54,474 nucleotides of DNA from CAZONC01 sp964581305 (GTDB lineage Archaea; Aenigmatarchaeota; Aenigmatarchaeia; CG10238-14; SCSR01). The stretch lies in NCBI GenBank assembly GCA_964581305.1, contig CAZONC010000001.1, positions 1-54,474 of the forward strand. Reading direction: 5' to 3'. Below are positions 40,444 through 49,005 of the stretch, one piece after another. Positions within the stretch are counted from its first letter, which is position 1. Every line of letters begins with the position of its first letter. The notes beneath the pieces were generated by a model that was not told where the DNA came from, ran no database searches, and saw only the letters and a program-made list of their open reading frames with translations. The position numbers and the translations under genes are program-made.

Positions 40444-41313
40444 ATGAAAGGACAAATGGGGATAATAGAAATGATAATTTCGGCTGTGGCATTACTAGTT
40501 GCACTTACTATTTTATTTCCCGTTTTCTCTTATTCAACAAGATGGCCAGATGCGCTTATTATGCTAAAAGGCAGGGATATTGTTTCGACAATCTATCGTC
40601 TTGATAAACTTTACAACTATTCGTTCAATGATGCAGAACTAAGGGGTTTTTTAGAAAAAGTTAATATAACGAATCTCATATACTTTTCAGAGATAAGTGG
40701 AACTTTCAATTCACAAATTTATGTTGGTTTCAATTGTACAAAAGAAGAGGTTGATGCACGAAATCTAAAAAATTTGACAAAAAATATAAACGTAAATGGA
40801 AGAACAATTAATCTCGAATTTGGCTATAATTTTGGGCTGATAAATATATCTGAATGGGTAGATGTACTTTTTATCTGTAATCCGGTTGAGCCATCATATG
40901 AAATTAACGAAAGCCTGAAAAATTACATTAAAAGTGGCGGTGGTATTATAAGTGATAATTTATCTAATCTAAACATATTTAAAGAATTATTTGGCAATGA
41001 AGAAGAAGATACAAGCCCAGGAACTGTTAAGTATTTGGCGTGGAAAGTTTATAACAAAATTCTAAATGGTACTTACAATATTTCACAATTTAACTCATCT
41101 ACACATGTACTTAAAAATGCACCTATTGGCTTATCAAATAATAATAATATAACAGTTTCTCTCCTTCTTGCAGCCAGCAAAAAAGAATTTTACGTTTTAT
41201 CCCCAGAAATAGCAAAATTAAAAATCGGTTATATAACTTCCTATATAAATGTTGAAAATAAAAACATGTTCGAAATTTATCAATTTAGGCTTGGTCTTGG
41301 CTATCCATTTTAA
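40444..41313 (+). CDS. Pilin-like protein with KGQ signal (pilus operon, 4)
   Basis: A 290-residue protein from the ATG at 40444, 4 bp after the previous stop and preceded by GGTGATAA, which decides this start over a longer frame. MKGQMGIIEMIISAVALLVA is a KGQ signal with a hydrophobic helix. The exposed domain is large and contains WVDVLFICNPVEPSYEIN and SGGGIISDNLSNL, reminiscent of ThuA/glutamine-amidotransferase-like alpha/beta folds, so it may be a tip or adhesin subunit. Last gene of the operon; it abuts the convergent aCPSF1 gene with no gap. Confidence 0.74.
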   Translation: MKGQMGIIEMIISAVALLVALTILFPVFSYSTRWPDALIMLKGRDIVSTIYRLDKLYNYSFNDAELRGFLEKVNITNLIYFSEISGTFNSQIYVGFNCTKEEVDARNLKNLTKNINVNGRTINLEFGYNFGLINISEWVDVLFICNPVEPSYEINESLKNYIKSGGGIISDNLSNLNIFKELFGNEEEDTSPGTVKYLAWKVYNKILNGTYNISQFNSSTHVLKNAPIGLSNNNNITVSLLLAASKKEFYVLSPEIAKLKIGYITSYINVENKNMFEIYQFRLGLGYPF

Positions 41314-43191
41314 TTATCTTAGCCGTATACTCTCTAAATTTTTAGGTGCCACAGTTTCTATTCTGAAAAATTTATGAATGGCTTTCGCAAGATCGATTGC
41401 TTTTTGATTTTCACCATGAACCACAATTATTTTGCTTGGTTTTGTTGAAAGTCGATTAATATAACTTAATAATTGATTTCGATCGCTGTGACCCGATAGA
41501 CCATCAATGGTTACAACTTCCATATTTAGATTTACCGTCGTCATTTTTCCATTTTCTAATTTCACAGGAATTTCTTTCCACCCTTTTTGAATGCGACGAC
41601 CAAAAGTCCCTTCCGACTGATAACCAACGAATATCAAAGTACTTTTTGGATCTTCAGCTAACCATTGCAAATAATTCATTGCTGGCCCACCAGTTAACAT
41701 CCCACTTGTTGAAATTATAACACATGGTTTTTGATCAATAACCTTTTCCCTGTCTGGTGCCGATGCAACCCTTTTAAATATTTCACTTTTGAATGGGTCC
41801 TGTCCGCTAAAAATTTTTCTTTGCATAGAGTGAGAAAGATATTCTGGGTAGGCAGTATATATTCCTGTGGCATCCCAAATCATTCCATCTATAAAAACTG
41901 GATACTGAAAATTATTTTCTACAAGAATTGCCATCACATCCTGTGCTCGCTCAACTGCAAATGATGGAATTAGGCATGCTCCACCCCTTTCCATAGTTCT
42001 ATTAATTACATCCACTAGTTGTTGTTCTGCCTCCTGTCGAGGTGGCATTATATCGTTCGTACCACCATATGTTGACTCGATTATAAGTGTTTCCACACGC
42101 TGAAAATTTGTAAAGGCGGGGTCAAGCAAAGTTGTTCGACCATACTTTATATCAGATGCATATACTATGTTATGTAGCCCCTCACCTATATGTAAATGTA
42201 TTAATGCAGAACCCAAAATATGTCCTGCATTTTGAAAAGTTAGTCGAACATCTGGCGCAATATCCGAAACTTCACCATATTCCAATGCTACTGAGCGCTT
42301 AACAGCTTCTTTCACGCCCTTAACAGTAAAAAATGGCTCTATCCCGCTTCTTTGCATAACATCAATGTAATCAAGCCATAACAATGTTGCGAGATCTATT
42401 GTTGGTGTCGTAAGATAGAGCGGTCCACTAAATCCTCTTTCATATAATGCTGGAACGAAACCCAAGTGATCTAAATGTGAATGGGAAACAACTATCGCAT
42501 CTAACTCCGTATAATCAAATTCCTTTGTAGTAAGTATGGGATAAACACCTGAGTTGCTGCCACCAACATTCACCCCACAATCTATTAATATTTTCGATTT
42601 TGGCGTTTCAACCAAAAAACAACTTCTTCCAACTTCTCTGCATGCACCAAACCCTATGACGCGTATCCAATCTCGTGGTGTTTTGCGTTCAGAAAAAATA
42701 TTTTTACCTATTTCATTTAAAAATTCCTTTCTAAATTTAACCTCTGTATGCAAAACTTTTCTTATACCCTCGATAATATCAGACTTTATCGGTGGTACTC
42801 GCTCTATTCTGGGTACCCAAAACGTTTCTGAACGAATTTTTCTAAATGTTTCCCCACCTTTTCCTATTACTAATCCTGGCTTTTCAGCTGCAATTATGAC
42901 TATGCTTCGTTCAGGCTCAAAATAAATATCTTTTATATTTGCATCTTTGGGAACTATCTCCAAAATTTTTTCTTTTGTTTTTTCTTCATCAAGCATTAAC
43001 TCAATATCTGGCCTTATTTCAATTCTTTTCTTAATTTGCTCTACAACACCCCTTACCACATCTTCATGTGTTCTGAAAAATTCTCTATCTTTTGTATAAA
43101 CAATTATTTCCGAACCTTCCAATTCTATCCTACTTACAACTCCACTTGGCAAAAGATTTTTTACTTTTTCTAGAATTTCCATTTTTTTCAC
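41314..43191 (-). CDS. aCPSF1/FttA beta-CASP ribonuclease and transcription terminator
   Basis: Archaeal cleavage factor that cuts nascent RNA at U-rich 3' ends and ends transcription. Two N-terminal KH domains (GLVIGKGG at 106-113), then a metallo-beta-lactamase core with HSHLDH (237-242) and GHILGSALIHL, and the beta-CASP region with C-terminal GLSGHSDRNQLLSY. At 625 residues it is full length. On the minus strand downstream of psmB and proS, 16 bp after psmB, so they are likely one unit. Confidence 0.95.
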   Translation of the reverse strand: MKKMEILEKVKNLLPSGVVSRIELEGSEIIVYTKDREFFRTHEDVVRGVVEQIKKRIEIRPDIELMLDEEKTKEKILEIVPKDANIKDIYFEPERSIVIIAAEKPGLVIGKGGETFRKIRSETFWVPRIERVPPIKSDIIEGIRKVLHTEVKFRKEFLNEIGKNIFSERKTPRDWIRVIGFGACREVGRSCFLVETPKSKILIDCGVNVGGSNSGVYPILTTKEFDYTELDAIVVSHSHLDHLGFVPALYERGFSGPLYLTTPTIDLATLLWLDYIDVMQRSGIEPFFTVKGVKEAVKRSVALEYGEVSDIAPDVRLTFQNAGHILGSALIHLHIGEGLHNIVYASDIKYGRTTLLDPAFTNFQRVETLIIESTYGGTNDIMPPRQEAEQQLVDVINRTMERGGACLIPSFAVERAQDVMAILVENNFQYPVFIDGMIWDATGIYTAYPEYLSHSMQRKIFSGQDPFKSEIFKRVASAPDREKVIDQKPCVIISTSGMLTGGPAMNYLQWLAEDPKSTLIFVGYQSEGTFGRRIQKGWKEIPVKLENGKMTTVNLNMEVVTIDGLSGHSDRNQLLSYINRLSTKPSKIIVVHGENQKAIDLAKAIHKFFRIETVAPKNLESIRLR

Positions 43192-43207
43192 TAAAAAAAT
43201 ATTTAAC

Positions 43208-43825
43208 TTATAGCTCGTGTCGTGTAATTTTAATTCCTTCTTTTGTTATTGTAGCAACATCAATTGCTTTCCCTCCAGATGCTATATCTCGCTCAATTGC
43301 AGCCTTTATGGCCTTTATAGCAAGTTTGACTCCTTCTGCAACTGATATCCCATCTTTATAATCACTTTCTAACACACCTAAAGCTATAGGTGAACCTGAT
43401 CCTGTGGAAAAGAATTTTTTCTCTTCTTCAGTTCCACCGATTGGGTCTAGTGTAAATATTGATGGACCAGAATCGTCGTACCCAGCCAAAATTAATTGAA
43501 CATAAAAAGGAAATATTTTGCTTCCTTGCAAAATATTTGCAAGCAATGTTGCTGCACCTCGTACAGAAATTTTTCTCTTATTTTGAATTGAAAATAACTT
43601 TAGCTCGGCTTTCATGTATCTTGCCAGTATCTGTGCATCACCTTCTGCACCGGCTGTTGTCATTGCAATATGATCTTCAAGTGGATATATTTTTTCAGAT
43701 TCCTTGCTAGCAACAAGATACCCAATAGTAGATTTTTTTTCTGCAGCTAAAACAACACCATCTTTACAAATTATTCCTACAGTTGTTGTTCCGCTTTTCA
43801 ATATTTTTGGTTCGCCTTTTGTCAT
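43208..43825 (-). CDS. psmB: 20S proteasome beta subunit
   Basis: Catalytic subunit of the archaeal proteasome, an N-terminal nucleophile hydrolase. The short propeptide ends KILKSG and self-cleavage exposes Thr in TTTVGI; the catalytic Lys is in AAEKKST, and GSGSPIALGVLESDY is typical. About 205 residues, normal size. ATG at 43825 is preferred; a GTG at 43831 is possible. It sits between proS and aCPSF1 on the minus strand. The alpha subunit is not in this window. Confidence 0.95.
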   Translation of the reverse strand: MTKGEPKILKSGTTTVGIICKDGVVLAAEKKSTIGYLVASKESEKIYPLEDHIAMTTAGAEGDAQILARYMKAELKLFSIQNKRKISVRGAATLLANILQGSKIFPFYVQLILAGYDDSGPSIFTLDPIGGTEEEKKFFSTGSGSPIALGVLESDYKDGISVAEGVKLAIKAIKAAIERDIASGGKAIDVATITKEGIKITRHEL

Positions 43826-43876
43826 AATCACCAGAAGGATAATTTAATTTATGCAATTTAGTTTAAATATCTTTTG

Positions 43877-45334
43877 TTAGTACTCCTTTGCTATATAAAC
43901 AACTTGATTTGCTTTTTGGCCACACCAAATGCACTTTCCAAAAACTTTTTCTTTTTTCCCGAATAATGTTCCCCTTATTTTCCCACCTTCAGTTTCAGAC
44001 TTAATATAATCAGCACATTCTTTTCTGCCACACCAGTTTACTTTTATTAACCCACCTCTTTCATTCAGAATTTTTTTCACTTCATCAAATGTCTTTGCTT
44101 GATAAATGTTCGATTTGAAAAATTCATCTGCTTTTTCTACTAATTTTTTTTGTATATCGTCAAGTGTTTTTTTGGCTTTATTTACAATATTCTTTCGCTC
44201 TACTTTTATTTTGTTTTTCTCATCACGCCGTACAAAAATAACTTGTCTTTTTTTCACATCATCCGGCCCAACCTCTATTCTTAGTGGAACGCCTTTTAAT
44301 TCCCAGTAATTGTATTTCCATCCAGGTGTAAATTCTTTTCTTAGATCAACATCTGCTCTTATTCCATTTTTCTCAAGTTCTTCTTTGATTTTTTTACATT
44401 CATTTACAACTCTCTTTTCTTGGGTTTTTGTATAAAATATTGGTATGATAATTATTTGAATCGGCGAAACTGCAGGTGGAAGTATAAGGCCTTTATCGTC
44501 GCCGTGTAATGCCACCATTGCACCAAAAATTCTCCAAATACATGGTCCATAGCAAGTTTGCCAAACATATTTTTCTTTATTATCCTTATCAGTAAATTTA
44601 ATATTAAAAGCGCGGGAAAAGTTTTGACCCAGAAAATGTGTTGATGGTAATTGTATCACACGACCATCCGGCATTATGGTATCTGCTGCAAACGTACTTA
44701 CCGCGCCTTTAAATTTATCATGTTGTGGCCTTTCGAAAAATAGAAATGGTATACCAAATTTTTTATGCATTATTTCTTCTGTAATTTCCATATCTTCTTT
44801 AACTTGTTGAAGCGCTTCTTTTTCAGTTGCAAAAACATCGTGCGCTTCAATCCAGTAAAATTCACGCCCTCTAATAAAAGGTCTTGTATAACTTTCATAT
44901 CTCCATACCTGACAGCTTTGATATGTTTTAAAAGGCAAATCACGCCAACTTCTAATCCACAACGAAAATATGCTGTACATTGCAGTTTCTGATGTTGGGC
45001 GAAGTGCAAGTTTTTCCTCTAATTTTTTATAATCGCTTCCGCCTTCTGTTACCCAAAAAACCTCAGCTGAAAATTCTGCATGCTCGCGCTCTTTTTTCAA
45101 AAATGACTCGGGAATTATTGATGGAAACCAAACCGGTTCATGCCCTCTTTTTTCCAGTTCATTTTCAAAAAAATTATACATATTTTTCATTGTTCGCACA
45201 GCCCATGGCATGTGTACTAAAAAGCCCTTTACATTATAGCGAATATCAGCTAATTCGGCCTTTTGTATAACTTGTGTATACCATTCCGAAAAATTCTCTG
45301 ACTTTTTAACTGTAATTCCTTCTTCTACAGCCAT
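43877..45334 (-). CDS. proS: Prolyl-tRNA synthetase (archaeal/eukaryotic type)
   Basis: Charges tRNA-Pro. Class II motifs: KGFLVHMPWAVRTMKNMYNF region with FPSIIPES, RPTSETAMYSIFS, and RGREFYWIEAHDVFA. The anticodon-binding domain is followed by a C-terminal zinc-binding domain with NWCGRKEC and CIWCGQ. At 485 residues it is typical of archaeal ProRS. It heads a minus-strand unit with psmB and aCPSF1; the AT-rich region 45335-45392 lies between it and divergent mre11. Confidence 0.95.
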   Translation of the reverse strand: MAVEEGITVKKSENFSEWYTQVIQKAELADIRYNVKGFLVHMPWAVRTMKNMYNFFENELEKRGHEPVWFPSIIPESFLKKEREHAEFSAEVFWVTEGGSDYKKLEEKLALRPTSETAMYSIFSLWIRSWRDLPFKTYQSCQVWRYESYTRPFIRGREFYWIEAHDVFATEKEALQQVKEDMEITEEIMHKKFGIPFLFFERPQHDKFKGAVSTFAADTIMPDGRVIQLPSTHFLGQNFSRAFNIKFTDKDNKEKYVWQTCYGPCIWRIFGAMVALHGDDKGLILPPAVSPIQIIIIPIFYTKTQEKRVVNECKKIKEELEKNGIRADVDLRKEFTPGWKYNYWELKGVPLRIEVGPDDVKKRQVIFVRRDEKNKIKVERKNIVNKAKKTLDDIQKKLVEKADEFFKSNIYQAKTFDEVKKILNERGGLIKVNWCGRKECADYIKSETEGGKIRGTLFGKKEKVFGKCIWCGQKANQVVYIAKEY

Positions 45335-45392
45335 AATTATTATTTGATTCTATTCACAATTTAAATAAATTTAATGCAATATTATACTACGT

Positions 45393-46619
45393 ATGCGAAT
45401 TGCTGTTTTATCCGATTTCCATTTTGGATTTGCACCACATCCAGAACTGGAAAATGATTGCTTTGATAATGCAAATGAAGCTATAGAGAAAGCACTTAAT
45501 ACAGATCTAATTTTACTTGCAGGAGACATTTTCGACTCGCGTGTACCAAAAACTAATGTTTGGGCTAAGGCTATACAAATTCTCGTTAAGCCTCTGCTAA
45601 AGAATTCAACTGTGCATTATGTAAGCTGCACAAAGGACCTAAAAGAAATTTCACAAAGAACATTATCCCATTTACCAGTTATTGCAATACATGGTACACA
45701 TGAAAGAAAGGGTAAAGATGATTTAAATGTAATTGAGGCACTAGAAAATGCGGGAATTCTTATTCATTTGCATTGTCAAACCATTATTTTTGAAAAGAAC
45801 GGTGTGAAAGTTGCAATACATGGCATGAGTGGTGTACCGGAAAGGTATGCTAAAGATATTCTATATCAGTGGAATCCACAACCAATAAAAGACTGTTTTA
45901 ACATTCTGCTTCTTCACCAAAGTATAGAGCCATACGTATATTCGCCACTTGAACGACCTAGCTTAAATCTATCAAATCTTCCCAAAAATTTTGACCTAAT
46001 AATTGATGGGCACGTTCACACATCTTTTTATGATAAAATTGGAAAAACGCCAATTTTGTTTCCAGGAAGCACCATCACCACACAATTTGAATTAAAGGAA
46101 GCCCAAACAGAAAAAGGATTTTTTGAAATAGAAATAGACTCCAACAAAAATGTAAATGTTAAATTTATTCCATTACAACAAAATAGAAAATTCATTTATG
46201 ATGAAATACTTATTCAAAAGAATTTGCCATTTAAAGAACAAATTGAATTAAAAATAAATCAAATTTTAGAAAAAATAAAATCGCCCAAGCCGCCCATTGT
46301 TAAAATAAAAATTGTGGCAAAAGAAATAGAAATTCAAGACCAAGATCTACGAACTATAGAAAAAAAATATTCTGATAAAGCAATTTTGATTTTTACTAAA
46401 GAGCTGGAATCGCCAGAAATAACTCAAAAAGTTGAATTTCTAAAAAATTTACGTGATCAAAAGCTATCACTCGAAGAAATTGGACTGCAACTACTAAGAA
46501 AAAATTTAGAAAATTTGAATTGTGATCCCAAACTTGATTATGAAAGTATTTTTATGCATTTGGCCAATGGTGAGATTGAACGTGCATTTGCACTTTTAAC
46601 TGAACAGGTGAAAGGATGA
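45393..46619 (+). CDS. mre11: Mre11 DNA double-strand-break repair nuclease
   Basis: Metallophosphoesterase of the Mre11-Rad50 complex that processes DNA ends. Metal motifs: DFHFG (8-12), AGDIFDS, IHGTHER in place of the usual GNHD, LLLHQS and IDGHVHT. The GTHE variant keeps the His but loses the Asn. The C-terminal half includes the Rad50-binding region. At 408 residues it is normal length. Its 3' end overlaps rad50 by 4 bp (ATGA), with a GGTGA ribosome site before the rad50 ATG. TTTAAATAAATTT near 45360 is a likely TATA element. Confidence 0.93.
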   Translation: MRIAVLSDFHFGFAPHPELENDCFDNANEAIEKALNTDLILLAGDIFDSRVPKTNVWAKAIQILVKPLLKNSTVHYVSCTKDLKEISQRTLSHLPVIAIHGTHERKGKDDLNVIEALENAGILIHLHCQTIIFEKNGVKVAIHGMSGVPERYAKDILYQWNPQPIKDCFNILLLHQSIEPYVYSPLERPSLNLSNLPKNFDLIIDGHVHTSFYDKIGKTPILFPGSTITTQFELKEAQTEKGFFEIEIDSNKNVNVKFIPLQQNRKFIYDEILIQKNLPFKEQIELKINQILEKIKSPKPPIVKIKIVAKEIEIQDQDLRTIEKKYSDKAILIFTKELESPEITQKVEFLKNLRDQKLSLEEIGLQLLRKNLENLNCDPKLDYESIFMHLANGEIERAFALLTEQVKG

Positions 46620-48982
46620 TAACTAAAGTTATATTAAAAAATTGGCGTTCGCATTTAGAATCAGAATTCAACTTCTCGAATGGCACGAATGCACTAGTCG
46701 GACATATAGGAAGTGGAAAGACGAGTGTTCTTGATAGTATTTGTTTTGGACTATTTGGTACTTTTCCTATGTTACAATCAAAAAAAATAAAGTTGGATGA
46801 TGTGATAATGAACAAACCTGTGCAAAAGGATAGAGCAGAGGTTGAAGTTCATTTTGTAGTAAATGGAAAGAACTATTCGGTTAAGCGAATAATCGATAGA
46901 AAAAAAGGAACGAGCTATTCGGAAATAAAAGAAAATGGAAAAATAATCGAAGCGCCAAATTCCCAAAGAGTAACTGAAACTGTGGAAAACATAATTAAGG
47001 TAAATTATGATCTTTTTAGCAAAGCTATTTATTCTGAACAGAATGCATTGGACTATTTTTTAACTATACCTCGTGGACAAAGAATGCGAAAAATCGATGA
47101 GCTTCTAATGATAGATAAATTTGAAAAGGCGAGATCTGGCATTGTTACTCTAACGAATCGAATTGCTGAGAGAAAAGCTGCCAAGGAAAGCATTATAGAG
47201 CAGGTCAAAGTAGATGAGCTACAAAAAAATATATCTGAGCTAAATGCTTTTTTGGCAAAATCACTATCTGAAAGGGAAATTTTACGTGAGGAACTGGAAA
47301 AGGTAACAATAAAAAAAGTTGAACTCGAGAATGAGTTAAATGAATTAAAGAGAGTTAAAGAGGCATTGGATGAACTTAAAATAAAAGAACAGGGGATTGT
47401 TAGTTCTGCTCAGGAAGCAATGCTTATTATAGAAAACTTGGAAAGAAATTTGAAAAATTTGGATAAAGGCTTTGTTGAAAAAAAATTGATGGAAGTTAAT
47501 CGTTTTATAAAAACTTTCGAGGAGCTAATTAGTGAGAAACAAAAGGAATATATGAAAATTCAGGAAAAGTTATCTCGATCTAAGGCCGAAGCTGAATTTT
47601 TAAAGAAAGAAAAAATTGAAAAATTGAAGAAAGAGATTGAAAACAAGCTAAGGGCCAAAGATATGGTTGAAAAATTGAGAGCAATTGTCGGTAAGGATGA
47701 AAATAAAAAAATTGAGGAAAAGAAGAAGATTATAGAAAAGTTTGTTGGACAGATAGAAGCAGCAAAATCGAAAATAGTGGAATTACAGGAAATGGTCACA
47801 CAATTAGCGAGCGTTAAGGGCAAATGTCCGATTTGCGAATCGAAACTTACAAAATTGAAAAAGGAGGCGCTCATAAAACAGAGAAAAGCGGTGATAAAAA
47901 AACTGAAAAAAGAATTGGAGGAAATGGAAAAGAAAAAGAAATTGGCCCAAGAGGAACTTGAAGATCTGGAAAAGGCGGTTGATCGACTTCACCAGCTATT
48001 GTTAGAAATTAAGGATTTGGATGAATTGAACATTGAACTTGAAAATTCGCAAAATATTCTTACAATTGCAGAGGAAACGAACCAAAAATTAAGCAATGAA
48101 CTTGCTGCTATGGAGTCAGAGCTGCAAAATTTACAAGAAAAATTTAAAATTGCTCACGATGATAAGCAAAAACTGGAGACGCTCTTATACCAGTTTAGGG
48201 AATACGAAGAAAGAAAAAGTAGAATAAGTGAACTGTTAATTGAAAAAGAAAATGTGAGAAGGGAAATTGAGCGACTAAGTGAGATATTGAGAGGAAGAAA
48301 AATTGATGTACAAGAGAAAATGCTAATGGATTTAATTGCTAAGGAAAAAGAAATAGCAACAAAAATAACAGGTTTGGACACAATTGTTAATGAAAAAATG
48401 GTAAGAATGAAGGAACTTGAAGGAATTCTTGGAAATATTATGAAGGAAAAGGAAGAGGCACATCGTCTGGAAAAGCTAATTCAGGAACTTAAAATTTTTG
48501 AAAAAGCACTTGAACTTACGCAAATTCAATTAAGAAAAGAATTTATCGAAGCAGTAAATTATACAATGAATAAAATATGGCTGACGCTCTATCCGTATCA
48601 GGATTTTGTTGGCATAAAGCTGGAGGTTGAGGGTGGAGATTATTTACTACAGCTACAAGACCGATTTGGCAGATTTGTAAATGTGGAAGGGATGGTAAGT
48701 GGTGGTGAACGTAGCTTGGCATGTCTTGCTCTTCGAATTGCATTTGCACTTGTTATGGCACCTGCTCTCCGCATTTTAGTTTTGGACGAGCCAACGGCAA
48801 ACCTTGACAGCACAAGTGTATCCGTTCTTGCAACAACCCTTAGAGAACGAATCCAGGAATTTATTGATCAGTGCTTTATAATTACACATGATCCAAATTT
48901 AGAAGAGGCAGTAACGGGAAATGCCTATCGATTAGAGAGAGATAAAAGCAGGGATGGTGTAACAAAAGTAGTTGCATTATAA
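46616..48982 (+). CDS. rad50: Rad50 ATPase with zinc hook
   Basis: SMC-related ATPase of the Mre11-Rad50 complex. Walker A is GHIGSGKTS (29-37), signature SGGERSL (695-701), Walker B LVLDEPTANLD with D724-E725. Two long coiled coils flank the zinc hook CPIC (C404, C407), where two molecules pair via Zn2+. At 788 residues it is a little shorter than the 850-900 of other archaea. No herA or nurA partner genes are adjacent, unlike many archaea. Confidence 0.95.
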   Translation: MITKVILKNWRSHLESEFNFSNGTNALVGHIGSGKTSVLDSICFGLFGTFPMLQSKKIKLDDVIMNKPVQKDRAEVEVHFVVNGKNYSVKRIIDRKKGTSYSEIKENGKIIEAPNSQRVTETVENIIKVNYDLFSKAIYSEQNALDYFLTIPRGQRMRKIDELLMIDKFEKARSGIVTLTNRIAERKAAKESIIEQVKVDELQKNISELNAFLAKSLSEREILREELEKVTIKKVELENELNELKRVKEALDELKIKEQGIVSSAQEAMLIIENLERNLKNLDKGFVEKKLMEVNRFIKTFEELISEKQKEYMKIQEKLSRSKAEAEFLKKEKIEKLKKEIENKLRAKDMVEKLRAIVGKDENKKIEEKKKIIEKFVGQIEAAKSKIVELQEMVTQLASVKGKCPICESKLTKLKKEALIKQRKAVIKKLKKELEEMEKKKKLAQEELEDLEKAVDRLHQLLLEIKDLDELNIELENSQNILTIAEETNQKLSNELAAMESELQNLQEKFKIAHDDKQKLETLLYQFREYEERKSRISELLIEKENVRREIERLSEILRGRKIDVQEKMLMDLIAKEKEIATKITGLDTIVNEKMVRMKELEGILGNIMKEKEEAHRLEKLIQELKIFEKALELTQIQLRKEFIEAVNYTMNKIWLTLYPYQDFVGIKLEVEGGDYLLQLQDRFGRFVNVEGMVSGGERSLACLALRIAFALVMAPALRILVLDEPTANLDSTSVSVLATTLRERIQEFIDQCFIITHDPNLEEAVTGNAYRLERDKSRDGVTKVVAL

Positions 48983-49005
48983 ATAAACAATGTTAAATAA
49001 AAAAT

